Below are positions 32,693-43,671 of a DNA stretch of 64,000 bases, one piece after another (position 1 is the first letter of the stretch; each line of letters opens with the position of its first letter). Both the position numbers and the translations under genes were made by a program. The notes beneath the pieces were generated by a model. It did no database searches, was not told the origin of the DNA, and saw nothing but the letters and a program-made list of their open reading frames with translations. This stretch comes from Astrocystis sublimbata. Taxonomy: Eukaryota; Ascomycota; Sordariomycetes; Xylariales; Xylariaceae. The stretch spans positions 1 to 64,000 of the forward strand of contig JAJNNY010000106.1 of the NCBI GenBank assembly GCA_022453515.1. The letters are read 5' to 3'.

Positions 32693-34778
32693 ATGAACGA
32701 TGCCAACAATCCGTACGTTTATAAGCCTCTCCAAGCAGGAGAAGTGAGGCTACTCTACTTTGATAATGGCGGGGACGATCAACCCAAAGTCCTTGGGTGG
32801 TGTCTCAGAACAATTCATATGGATCTGACTGCCTCTCACCAAAATCAGAATAACCTACCCGTATTCGATGCCTTGTCATACACATGGGGAGACTTAAGCG
32901 AGACAATCCCCTTCGTCTGCGACGGCCGTGAGCTACACATACATCGCAATCTACGCGACGCGCTCCCGCATCTCGCGCGGCGTGGATCTTTCCGGCGGCC
33001 CATCTGGGTCGACGCCGTGTGCATCAACCAGCGAGATGAGGCCGAGAAGTATACCCAAATCCGCCTGATGCACCACATCTATCGCCAAGCTTCGACCGTG
33101 TGGGTGTGGCTCGGAAAACCCGATATGCACATTAGCGAACATGATAACAAAACTGCCATTGCCCTCTTGCCTCGTCTGGCGCAGCTCGGCCAGTCGTTGG
33201 ATAAGCAGCCTCTGCCGCGTTGGACTGCTACCCCCCTCACCCCCGAGTCTGTGGGCTTGCCTGATCGTGACTCGTCCATCTGGGAGCCTGTGCAACGAAT
33301 TGTGTGCAACAACTGGTTTAGGCGCGTCTGGGCGGTGCAGGAGTTCGCTTCTGCTAGGAATATCACATTTCTATACGGCACGCACGAGATCGACACGACT
33401 GTCATCGAAGACGTCGTAGTCTTCGGGAACCGGCTTCAGGCTCTTCGCGACTCCGCTGGGCTGAAGCTACCCAGTGATACGATGGCTACCAACCGGGGCA
33501 TGGTTCGGATCAGAAGGCTTGTCGGGCTCGAGCGAACGGCCACGGACAAGTCTAGCAGATGCATCCCAGATCATCTCCTCGGCACCGTTGTTTTCATGAC
33601 GCAGAGCCATGAATGCTTCGAGCCTCGAGATCGGGTTCTCGGCGTGCTGGGATTCCTAGAGGGCTACAACACGACTAAGCTAGCCATAAGCGAGACAACC
33701 AGTCTTGTGGACTTGTACACCAACTTCTCGCACTTCCTCCTGACGCACGCCGACCAGTCGCAGATCCATTGATGGATATTGCTCGACCGAGGTACGCTTC
33801 TGGGAAAGAGACCCGGCCTACCTAGCTGGTGCATTGACTTCCACCAGCACGAGAACGAAAACACACGGAACAGCATTTGCCAGCTTGGGGGACGATCAGA
33901 GATGCCTTACCGTGCGAGTCGCTCTCGCGGGTCTATTCGACGTAGTGGAACGGTTCGGGAGCTTGTCATGAGGGAAATCCTCTTTGATAGTATCAAATGC
34001 GCTTTTTCATTGACTCCAATACCTCCAACTTCCATTCAGGGGTTTGCGTCTGGGACTATAAGTTTCGTCACACTTGTGAAGTTCTTAGTAGACCTACGCA
34101 GCTTTGTCGACGCTGGGGCTGAAGCACTTTTTCGGGATGCCGGCGACTCGAGATGTTACAGCCCCACTGCAGGCACACAGGACGGCCATGATAATATTGC
34201 CGACATGTACTGGCGGACGCTGATTGGAAACAATACTCGGAGAGAAGGTTATACGATCACACGTGAGACTTTCGACTCTTTCAAACGAGAACTAGGCGAG
34301 TGTGCGGAAATGTGTCTGAAGTCTGGAGTATATCGGAACAGGTGAGATTCCTTGTTCCCTCTTGGACAGCTGAATGCACGAACTAAAGGGGAGGTAAGCT
34401 AACCGTTCCAGTGATACTAGAAGTGAGGTCCAAGGCATGGCAAATACAAAAGCCTCGCAAGAACTAGAGTTGGCCATTGAAAACGTCATCATGTCCGACA
34501 GCCAGTTCATGAAGTTCCTAGGCCCGTTCTGGATCTGCCTACAGAACAGGAAGCTGTTTACCACAGACACGGGGCGGTTCGGGTTTAGTTCGATGCATAT
34601 GGAGAAGGGCGATGTGCTCTGTGTTTTCAATGGTGCCACCACCGCACATGTTCTACGATCCTTGAACGACGGCGATACAAAGGTATGTCGTCTCCTTGGG
34701 GAGGCCTATGTTCATGGATGTATGAATGGTGAGATCGCAAACTCGGGATTAGCTGAGCAGGATCTAGTGGTAGTGTGA
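32693..34778 (+). pseudogene. HET-domain protein gene with in-frame stop (copy B)
   Basis: The HET domain (PF06985) is unmistakable: FDALSYTWGD at residues ~58-67, then IWVDAVCINQ at 104-113 and IYRQASTVWVWLG up to ~141. After 359 codons an in-frame TGA (33770-33772) interrupts the gene. The same frame continues through LLDRGTL and PSWCIDF to a 70-nt intron (34342-34411, GTGAGA, GCTAAC branch, CAG) and then the typical HET-protein C-terminus (GRFGFSSMHMEKGDVLCVFNG, GEAYVHG). Read-through length is ~671 codons. The first in-frame ATG was used. HET proteins trigger vegetative incompatibility and cell death in related fungi. The stop leaves the HET domain but removes the C-terminal half, and it is present in every copy. 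It could be a true nonsense mutation, a truncated but active form, or a site of read-through or RNA editing. Confidence 0.85.
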
Positions 34779-36359
34779 TTATATAGCATCTTGGCATAAC
34801 AACAGACTATTAGAGTTGCAAGATTAGCTGAGTAGCAAATACTATATGATTGTAACTGACTCTACGCGGGGTCGTAAATGCGCTGGCGAGGTTCTATCGC
34901 ATGCATGTGGCAATACAAGTGCCGAAGAGTACAAGCGAATTCGAATTCCAGTGATGGAGCAAAAGGAGGGCAATGTTAATTGTCCGTGAGCCTAGGTCGT
35001 TATCCCAGGGGTCACTATAGACTATTTAAGCAAGTGAGCGATCAAGAGTCTAGACCGCGAGTGATATCAGCTCCTTCTAAGCCAGACCGAGCAGGACCAG
35101 ATATGGAAATATAAGTACACCTTATCTAGACTATAGATAGTACCGGAGGAGGAAATTTCAGCTGACATCAAGCATCTGGTATTTCTAATGGAGGACGATC
35201 TCCAAAGGACAATGCACACTTGCCAAGTGGCTTACTCAGATGCGGTAGCAACCACAAGACATTGGAATTCTATACACAAATAGACACGCCCGTATTGACT
35301 GAGAACAGCGCTGTGTTGTATCCGAAAACCACCGTAAAAGAAAGACTCTGTTCGGATCAAGGGGCACCACTTCGGGACCGGACCTAAGGCAATAGCCCCA
35401 GGATGTCAAGTCTGGATTCTGTCTGGTGCAAAGGTTCCAATGTTGCTTCACCCCTTGTGTAATAGGCGGTGGTCTTTTATGTATTTAGTATCGCGCGCGA
35501 CGTGGTGATACATGCTCCAGGAAATCGAGAACAGAAAATTACACTTGAATAGTACAGAGCTACAATCTATTACGGTATCATGCAAGGAGGATAGGCACCA
35601 AGAACATGCCTTCGCAATGCCGTCATGTTGTAGTCTGGGGGCGAACCGTCAATGACACCAGGTAACCGAAGCTAAGAATTACACACTCTGATTCTCAATT
35701 AATACCACATGCTTCCTTTACAATGAACACTCGGCGAGTGCGACAGACCAGTCGGGTCTCGGGCTCATACTTCGTGATCGCCGGCCGGGTCGCTGTCCAA
35801 CTAGCGGCGCCCCAACGCCAAGCAACAGTAAGCCCGCCGTGGCTGTTCTTCTAGAAGGATGCATCGAAGGGATTCCCCGCGTTAGTCGCTTCCTGAGTTG
35901 TAGGGTGGTACCATCTGACCAACCAGATGGTCTATTTCCGATCTGACTCGTAAAAATAGCTATTTGACTATACGACGGCCCATCCATCGCAGGTTTCACA
36001 CATCGACGCAAATGCAGGCTGGAGTTCTGAAACATCCCATAGACACCTTTTGGAATCCCGATGAGTAAGAAACGTATAGAGGGTGTAGAGCCCGTCACGC
36101 TGATTCGAGTTGCCGGTGAATAGGCAATTGGAGCGTGATAGTAATAGACGCGGGATCAGCTGCACGACATGACTGCGCGTTTAAATTAGGGTGACATTAT
36201 CGGCGACGTTCTTGGAGAATAGGTGAAGGTGTACAAAAGATGGCGTGCATCGAGAAATAATTATATGTAGGGTTCATCTACTGCCTTTTCACAGCAGATG
36301 ACTGCATCTTGATTCAATAAACTGTTGCTGTTATCACTCGCTAGAACTTGAATTGCAAC
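34779..36359. other. Intergenic, 1.58 kb between HET and transporter genes
   Basis: No supported gene; equivalent to 5016-6591 and 46870-48450. The longest frames (e.g. 126 codons at 35718-36098 on the minus strand) have no recognisable domain and odd composition. An 8-bp inverted repeat ACCATCTG/CAGATGGT lies at 35910-35931, and a self-complementary AAATAGCTATTT follows ~20 bp later. A non-coding transcript or a long regulatory region cannot be excluded. Confidence 0.5.
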
Positions 36360-37682
36360 ATGTCGAAACACACATACGGGATCTCCGTAGCGGAGGCCCA
36401 TTACGGCCCTGCTTCTACTCACACACTCACTCCTTGCCATACATCCGACGCAGACGTGGAGAAGGGCTTTGGGAAGACCGAAACCACCGTATCGATGCCA
36501 GCCGAGTTGTTTGAGAAGGTACTTTCTCGTCCATTTGAAGTCCTAGCCCTGCGCGACAATCAAGCATGTTTGCTGACGCAGCTATTCAAGCTCTATCTGA
36601 ACCCCAAGGTCTCACACGCTGGCAACAACAAACATGGTTTCGCTAACCCGACACCTCTTGGTTTTGTTGGCTTTGTCATCTCGACATTTACCTTCTCAAT
36701 GATACTGCGTATGTGCCCCCTGCATCGCTGTCTCTGGACTCCTTGGGCCAATAGCTGACATGGAGCGTGATACCAGTGGGATTCGGGGGAGCCAGCGGGC
36801 TGTCTCCCGTCGTCGGCATCTTTCTCTTTACCGGTCCCGTTCTGTTGTTCGTCGCCATGATCTTTGAGTGGATCATGGGCAACTTCTTCCCAAGTATGTT
36901 GACCTTGTTGACCCTGTTTGAATAAGCGAAGCTAATTGCTTGGGATAGTGATGGTAATGGGTCTCTTCACGGTTTTCTGGCTGTCATTCGGTTTGCTCAA
37001 CCTCCCGACACTTGAGCTGGGTTCGCCCTTTGCAACTCCTGACGGCAAGTGTACCCCAATGTCCATGGCTAGAAAGTGCCACTGCTTAATCTCTCATCCT
37101 TTGACTTATCTCGTTTGGCTATGTACTAATGAAATTCCACGCAGACCCCACCGGACTCACCTCGCAAGGATATAATGCCGCAGTTGCGTTATATCTGCTC
37201 GTCTGGTTAGAATCAATGCGTCCTGCTTGCTAGACACGTAGCTAACATACCACATAGGGGATTTGCTCTGTTCACCTTCTTCATCTTCACGCTCAAAGTC
37301 AATTTCGTGTTTGCGGCGTTGTTCTTTATAGTCAGCATTGGTGCTTGGCTATTGTCTGCCGCTTGTACGATACTCTCCGATGTCTATCTCTCCCAATGAA
37401 CTTGAGCAGTCGCTAACCTCTTGCGTAGACTTCAAGGTGTCCAATGGGGATTATGCCGGTGCTATGGTTTGCCAGAAGGTGAGTCCGACCTAGACATGTC
37501 GCTGATTGATGCAGACTAACAAATTGAAGGCCGGAGCTTCGCTATTGTTTGTTGACGGGATCTTGGGGTGGTATGCGTGCTTCGGTATGATGGCTGCAGA
37601 AATGCGCCTGCCACTGAGCCTGCCACTCGGCGATCTTAGTCGCTTCTGGCCCGTTACCAACGTTGATGTCAAGTCCGAATGA
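36360..37682 (+). CDS. GPR1/FUN34/YaaH-family membrane transporter (copy B)
   Basis: Exons fit 36360-36518, 36582-36708, 36777-36893, 36949-37044, 37145-37205, 37258-37364, 37429-37478 and 37530-37682, giving 289 aa. The first intron (63 nt, in phase, CTGAC branch then CAG) is optional for the frame, but removing it improves the match to the family; keeping it gives 310 aa. The family signature NPTPLGF (at N96 in the unspliced count) opens the first of about six hydrophobic segments, followed by FGGASG and a terminal ILGWYACFG segment. Yeast Ato proteins and Aspergillus AcpA in this family move acetate or ammonium across the plasma membrane. The substrate here is inferred only. The third-last donor of the series, at 37045, is GC (GCAAGT) rather than GT. 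Confidence 0.85.
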
Positions 37683-38299
37683 TTCACATGCTCAAGAACT
37701 TGAACGCGGGATGTATGGGACACGCGGAGCCATTTACGAGAACACCAGCTTGATACTGGTGGATTAAGATCTATAGCATCAAGAATTTGGCAACGATTGG
37801 TTCGCGCCACGAGAAAGTGACTGGGCTTCCTGACAGAAAGGCCGTGTAAAGTTGCCTGGCCTGCAGGGTCTGTTTTAGTCTATTTCAATTTGAGAGAGGG
37901 TTGTGTTTTACGAGTTACCAAGTCTGCCGGCGGCCCGAGCTTATGGTTGACACAGTTGTAGTTATGTAAGAGCTATCGAGCGCACGCTTTTGACAGAGGA
38001 TCTAAAACCACATTGACATTAGAAATAAAACGCACGCTCTCCGAGATTAGTGATTATGTAACCCACAAAGTCCTGATCCAGTTTTCTAGCGTAATGTAAC
38101 ATCGGGTTATTAATGAAGTTATTTAGCTGCCTAGACTGTGCCAAGCCTCTCATGCATCACGGATGGCTGCTTAGAACATAAAAGGTAAGCTGACTTGCAT
38201 TACCACCTGGTTCCTTATTTCTCTCCATGTCTGTCCGCATACTTCTGCTCCCAGCATCTATACCCCTCATTCTACCCGAAAGGAAAGACCACCAGCAAG
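37683..38299. other. Intergenic between transporter and DUF7730-like genes
   Basis: 617 bp, equivalent to 3078-3694 and 44930-45546. It contains the transporter 3' flank and, toward the right end, the likely leader of the DUF7730-like gene (ACATAAAAG at ~38177). No frame is supported; one 106-codon frame at the left overlaps the transporter's last exon on the opposite strand. Confidence 0.5.
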
Positions 38300-39557
38300 A
38301 TGCCGAGACACCTGAATGAGAAAGTCAGACGCGCGACTTGCGGCAATTGGAGAATCGAGCAAGGGGAATGCAGGCGCCGTGAACGTCGCAAAAGGGACGT
38401 GGAGGCTAATATACCGCGTCCCTTGTATCGCCATTGGGTCGATGACCCAAGTTCAGACTCCCCAACAAAGCGACTCCAGATTGACGAAGAGGCATTAAAG
38501 CAAAGGCGGCGGCTGTCTTTTGGCTCAGGCGATGGAATGCTGTCTCCGGACCTGCCGAGAGAGTCATCAGCTGCGATTGGGACGTCCATGCCCCGCGGCG
38601 AAAACGCCCAGCCCCCGCGGGAGCGATGTCACTTGCTGGACCTCCCAGCGGAGATCAGACATCTTATCTGGGAGTATGCGGTCGGTCACCGGATGATTCA
38701 CATCTTCTACGGCACGGGTGTTGGGTACACAGAAGAGAGTCGTAGCACCGTCCCCAGACTGAGCTGCGTAGAATGCGTTCATCGACCTAGCCCTAATGGC
38801 TGGGAGAATCTCATGCCGTGTATACCAAGCTGTCCGGACTGCGGTGTGGCCTGGGACACCCTTGCTGGGTTCATGGGAAAGGTGAGGTGGTACAATACAC
38901 CAGCGCCGAATTGGGACGTACTCCCGCCGGTGGATAAAAGGGGTGGTTGCGGTATAGAACGTCCAAACATCGAGTGGCGACCACTCGCATTGGTTCGGAC
39001 TTGCAGACAGATGTAAGTCCAGACACCCAACCCAACGCTTACTATGTCCCCAGGGTTCGGCTGCTAACGCTCGAGCTAGCTACTCCGAAGCGATCGACAT
39101 CTTATATAACACCAGCACTTTTCGCTTCCCTCAAACACAATCTCTTATTCAAAGAATGGCTGGGGATGAACAGCCGAAGCCGATTGAAGATTTTATAGCA
39201 ACAGTTCTACCACAGCGCTTGGAACGCATTACTCGCGTCTCGACGGGCGTGTGCTTTCCGTGGTTCGAAGCCCTCAATGATGTAGTGACTCGAAACTTGC
39301 CCAGCCTTCGATACCTCGAGCTACGGGCGAGACTACTAGGAACCCGCGGGAATGATACAGGTTCAAACACGGACGCTCTTTCACAACTAGTGATAGGGGT
39401 TCAAAGCCGAGTACCAGGTGCCAGAGTTGTGCTTAGGGCTGATCTGGATGAGAGAGTCCCTCCAAGGTTAGGAAGCCAGCTGCCTCAGGAATTAGAAGTG
39501 GTCATCACACCCGATAAAGCGTGGGAAAGGAGTGGGAAATGGTTTCCAATGGTCTGA
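38300..39557 (+). CDS. DUF7730/F-box-like protein (copy B)
   Basis: Two exons, 38300-39012 and 39080-39557, are joined across a 67-nt intron with GTAAGT, a TGCTAAC branch site and CTAG. The product is 396 aa. The first ATG of the frame was taken. The N-terminal third is basic and low in complexity. LLDLPAEIRHLIWEYA then opens the domain, four CxxC-type cysteines follow, and the intron falls inside the family hallmark CRQIYSEAIDILYNTSTF, which is restored exactly by splicing. This is the fungal 'RTCRQIY-EA-ILY' group (DUF7730, related to F-box-like substrate adaptors). The molecular role is not established. It is convergent with the nuclease/kinase-like gene, their ends lying ~93 bp apart, and co-oriented with the transporter upstream. 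Confidence 0.8.
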
Positions 39558-39649
39558 AAAACGTTGTATATACAATTATAGCCTCTCCCAAGCCCTAGCT
39601 AGTATTCAATCTCCCTTTCGAATCGCAATAACAAACTTCCGGTCACTAC
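39558..39649. other. Short convergent spacer
   Basis: About 92 bp lie between the stop codons of the DUF7730-like gene and the nuclease/kinase-like gene. It holds several AT-rich stretches that may act as shared 3' processing sequence. Confidence 0.4.
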
Positions 39650-41311
39650 CTAGACAGCCTGGAATGCCGCTTCCACACTAGCCAGGTCGGCCAAGGAGTT
39701 GGCCAAGAAGTTATCAGAACAGCCCACCGACCTGATCCGCCCCTTCATATCCTGGACCCGTCGTCGCTTATTAGGCTCGAGGGGAGCCAGCGTCGGCCGG
39801 GGCGTGTCAAAGAGCTCTGAACGCTCGAAGTCGATCAGCGTAACTCTCCCCGTCTGCGGGTTGAAGAGGATATTTTCGTAGCGGGCGTCTTTATGTACCA
39901 CCCCTAGTCGGTGGATCGCCCTCATCGCCTCCACAGCCAGGGGCCGTAGGGTGTGCCGCCTGTTCCTGTCTAGACCCCAGCCGTTTCTTAGGTCGAGACC
40001 ACCCCAGGACATGAAACATAGGTGCACGATATCGATGCGAAAATCGTAATAGTACGTCCTGCCCAGCGACGGTAAGTCGATGGCGCCTAGGAAGACAGGT
40101 ACATGGACGCCTTGTACGTCCCGGAGCCGCTTGTAGACTCGGGCCTTGTGCTCTAGATCGGGAACAAAAGCCTGTACCGTGCCCTTGCTGACAAAAGTAT
40201 AGCCGTACCCGAGGAGGGTGACCTTGAAAAGGGCCCCGCGGGCGCCGGTGATATCCAGCGAGGTAATCCCATAGTCGAGCGTGCATTTCAGTTGGTGGGA
40301 CAGTAGTTGCAGGAAGTCGCAGTGACTGATGGGGTGGCGGCTATCTGCATTGACAAGGCTGCTACCGTTGCTTCGTTGCCGGTGTAGTTTGAGATTGGGG
40401 CAGTCCGGGTCGAGAAGATCCCTATTGACCAGCCCGAGGATGCATTTCTGGGTACAGTACGCCAGGTCCTGATGCGGTATCCCCTCAAATTAGCTCCGGC
40501 GAGTTGCTCGACTTTTCCTGGTTCGGCCGTCTTTGCTGGCAGGGTCCTGACCCCCCCTGCCGTCGGAATGATGTGCTGCAAGCCTCGCGCTCCGTTGAGT
40601 GGCTCGTCCCTCTGAGGGACTGGGTGTGCTTCGGCGATCGGGGCCTCTACCTCCCTCGCCACTACTATCAATCTCGTCACTGCTCCATATCGCGGCATCG
40701 CTGCCATGCTCGCCGTCCCCTTGAAGGCGCCAGCTACGGCGGGGCACTGTGCGGTCAATAGATAGATATCTGCCAGGGATAAGTGCGTCGGAGTCCCGGG
40801 GGGGTATGCGCTGGGGTTCCGGGACCGTGCTTGCGGCTTTCCTAAAGTCGGTGGTCCAAGTTGTCAACCCTTTGATCGCGCGGTCTCGAACATCTTGCCC
40901 GCGATGCGAGTAGTCGCTGAGAGCAAGCAGATGGAAGCCCAAGTACTGAGAAACGGCGGAGCAGGCGCGGTAGTTGGCGTGAGCGACCACTTCCTCGGCA
41001 GGCTCAGCAAGATGGTAGTAGACGGTGCGGGGATCGTCCCAGTCGATCTTGAGAAGAACAATGCCCTCGCCCGTTGTCAAGAGCCCGTACGCGAGGCCGG
41101 ACTTGACCATGTAATGGAAGGTCTGGGTGACAGCCGAGGCGACCAGCTCAGTGGCGTAATAGTAGGACTTGGCTTCCTCTTCTACGGGGATCTTGTGATT
41201 CGCCACCACATCCATTATGTCTAGTTCTCGCAGGCCGGCACGCAGCTGCGGGAGAGAGAGCTCGTGGGGTGGCTTGTATTCCGAGATGGCGATGGTACTC
41301 CTTCTTTCCAT
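39650..41311 (-). pseudogene. Nuclease-like plus kinase-like fungal protein, in-frame stop (copy B)
   Basis: One continuous frame of 553 codons is broken only by TAA at codon 274 (40490-40492). Codons 1-~170 resemble the N-terminal region of a large fungal family whose members carry a restriction-endonuclease-like fold; an E-x-K signature is visible in ISEYKPP near codon 10, preceded upstream by QICVY in the same frame. After a charged disordered stretch comes YCTQKC, then a protein-kinase-like C-terminal part: catalytic loop VHKDARYEN (H473, D475, N480) and DFE (D494) in place of DFG. The first ATG was used as start. In-frame homology-like sequence continues upstream to the AT-rich edge at ~41400, so the 5' end is probably lost. 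The stop is in all three copies, so it is not a read error; it falls in the disordered linker. Reaction and partners are unknown. Confidence 0.7.
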
Positions 41312-41400
41312 GCCCTCCTTGTTATAGCGATAGACGCAGATCTGGTTGGGGTTCAGGCGAGGCGGATTGTGGGCGGGATCGGGGGTCTTGGGGCGCACCT

Positions 41401-41830
41401 TACCCTGCTCTATTTATAATACTAAGTATAAAATAAAATAAAGGTTTTAATAGGTTTATATTCCTAAAGATAAAGGCTAAACTTATAATAAAAAATTACT
41501 AAATAATATAAAATATTATTTATTAAATTATTAAAAGGTTATTTTTATTTTAAAAAACTATTAATATATTTAGAATTAAATATTATAAAAAAAAAAAATA
41601 ATATAAAAAAGTATTATTAAAATTATATAATTAATTTTTTTTTTATATAATTATTTATCTAAATATATTAATAGTTTTTTTAAAATAAAAAATAACCTTT
41701 TAATAATTTAATAAATAATATTTTATATTATTAGTAATTTTTTATTATAGTTTAGCCTTTATCTTTAGGAATATAAACCTATTAAAACCTTTATTTATTT
41801 TATACTTAGTATTATAAATAGAGCAGGGTA
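41401..41830. repeat. Palindrome centre 2, AT-rich turning point
   Basis: About 430 bp of nearly pure A/T sequence separates copies B and C. The inverted arms begin at the shared GAGCAGGGTAAGG edge. They run inward to a 17-bp match (41558-41574 against 41658-41674) and enclose an 83-nt unpaired AT core with long A and T runs. The arms differ at several homopolymers. This is the left edge of the unit and interrupts the upstream part of the nuclease/kinase-like gene on both sides. Confidence 0.88.
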
Positions 41831-41917
41831 AGGTGCGCCCCAAGACCCCGATCCCGCCACAATCCGCCTCGCCTGAACCCCAACCAGATCTGCGTCTATC
41901 GCTATAACAAGGAGGGC

Positions 41918-43579
41918 ATGGAAAGAAGGAGTACCATCGCCATCTCGGACTACAAGCCACCCCACGAGCTCTCTCTCCCGCAGCTGCGTGCCGGCCTGCG
42001 AGAACTAGACATAATGGATGTGGTGGCGAATCACAAGATCCCCGTAGAAGAGGAAGCCAAGTCCTACTATTACGCCACTGAGCTGGTCGCCTCGGCTGTC
42101 ACCCAGACCTTCCATTACATGGTCAAGTCCGGCCTCGCGTACGGGCTCTTGACAACGGGCGAGGGCATTGTTCTTCTCAAGATCGACTGGGACGATCCCC
42201 GCACCGTCTACTACCATCTTGCTGAGCCTGCCGAGGAAGTGGTCGCTCACGCCAACTACCGCGCCTGCTCCGCCGTTTCTCAGTACTTGGGCTTCCATCT
42301 GCTTGCTCTCAGCGACTACTCGCATCGCGGGCAAGATGTTCGAGACCGCGCGATCAAAGGGTTGACAACTTGGACCACCGACTTTAGGAAAGCCGCAAGC
42401 ACGGTCCCGGAACCCCAGCGCATACCCCCCCGGGACTCCGACGCACTTATCCCTGGCAGATATCTATCTATTGACCGCACAGTGCCCCGCCGTAGCTGGC
42501 GCCTTCAAGGGGACGGCGAGCATGGCAGCGATGCCGCGATATGGAGCAGTGACGAGATTGATAGTAGTGGCGAGGGAGGTAGAGGCCCCGATCGCCGAAG
42601 CACACCCAGTCCCTCAGAGGGACGAGCCACTCAACGGAGCGCGAGGCTTGCAGCACATCATTCCGACGGCAGGGGGGGTCAGGACCCTGCCAGCAAAGAC
42701 GGCCGAACCAGGAAAAGTCGAGCAACTCGCCGGAGCTAATTTGAGGGGATACCGCATCAGGACCTGGCGTACTGTACCCAGAAATGCATCCTCGGGCTGG
42801 TCAATAGGGATCTTCTCGACCCGGACTGCCCCAATCTCAAACTACACCGGCAACGAAGCAACGGTAGCAGCCTTGTCAATGCAGATAGCCGCCACCCCAT
42901 CAGTCACTGCGACTTCCTGCAACTACTGTCCCACCAACTGAAATGCACGCTCGACTATGGGATTACCTCGCTGGATATCACCGGCGCCCGCGGGGCCCTT
43001 TTCAAGGTCACCCTCCTCGGGTACGGCTATACTTTTGTCAGCAAGGGCACGGTACAGGCTTTTGTTCCCGATCTAGAGCACAAGGCCCGAGTCTACAAGC
43101 GGCTCCGGGACGTACAAGGCGTCCATGTACCTGTCTTCCTAGGCGCCATCGACTTACCGTCGCTGGGCAGGACGTACTATTACGATTTTCGCATCGATAT
43201 CGTGCACCTATGTTTCATGTCCTGGGGTGGTCTCGACCTAAGAAACGGCTGGGGTCTAGACAGGAACAGGCGGCACACCCTACGGCCCCTGGCTGTGGAG
43301 GCGATGAGGGCGATCCACCGACTAGGGGTGGTACATAAAGACGCCCGCTACGAAAATATCCTCTTCAACCCGCAGACGGGGAGAGTTACGCTGATCGACT
43401 TCGAGCGTTCAGAGCTCTTTGACACGCCCCGGCCGACGCTGGCTCCCCTCGAGCCTAATAAGCGACGACGGGTCCAGGATATGAAGGGGCGGATCAGGTC
43501 GGTGGGCTGTTCTGATAACTTCTTGGCCAACTCCTTGGCCGACCTGGCTAGTGTGGAAGCGGCATTCCAGGCTGTCTAG
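41918..43579 (+). pseudogene. Nuclease-like plus kinase-like gene, copy C
   Basis: This copy is collinear with copy B without indels and has the same TAA at 42737-42739. It carries one substitution (GGAATAC to GGACTAC near 41948) that turns the Glu of the N-terminal E-x-K signature into Asp. Upstream of the start, two single-base deletions near 41842-41862 separate it from copies A and B. Confidence 0.7.
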
Positions 43580-43671
43580 GTAGTGACCGGAAGTTTGTTA
43601 TTGCGATTCGAAAGGGAGATTGAATACTAGCTAGGGCTTGGGAGAGGCTATAATTGTATATACAACGTTTT

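Larger units (their letters stand above)
20687..41615 (-). repeat. Copy B of the ~20.8 kb unit, reverse complement
   Basis: This is the complete inverted copy, lying between the turning points at ~20687 and ~41616. It has no copy-private frameshift that I could find in any gene, and is used here as the reference. Positions in B and C add up to exactly 83229 from about 33180 to 41311, so B and C are collinear without indels over more than 8 kb next to centre 2. A and B are likewise collinear over about 12 kb next to centre 1. Confidence 0.97.

Noticed and set aside
35718..36098. 126-aa frame in the 1.58 kb HET-transporter spacer
   Set aside because: No recognisable domain, Arg/Ser-rich tail typical of random frames, and no promoter or splice support.
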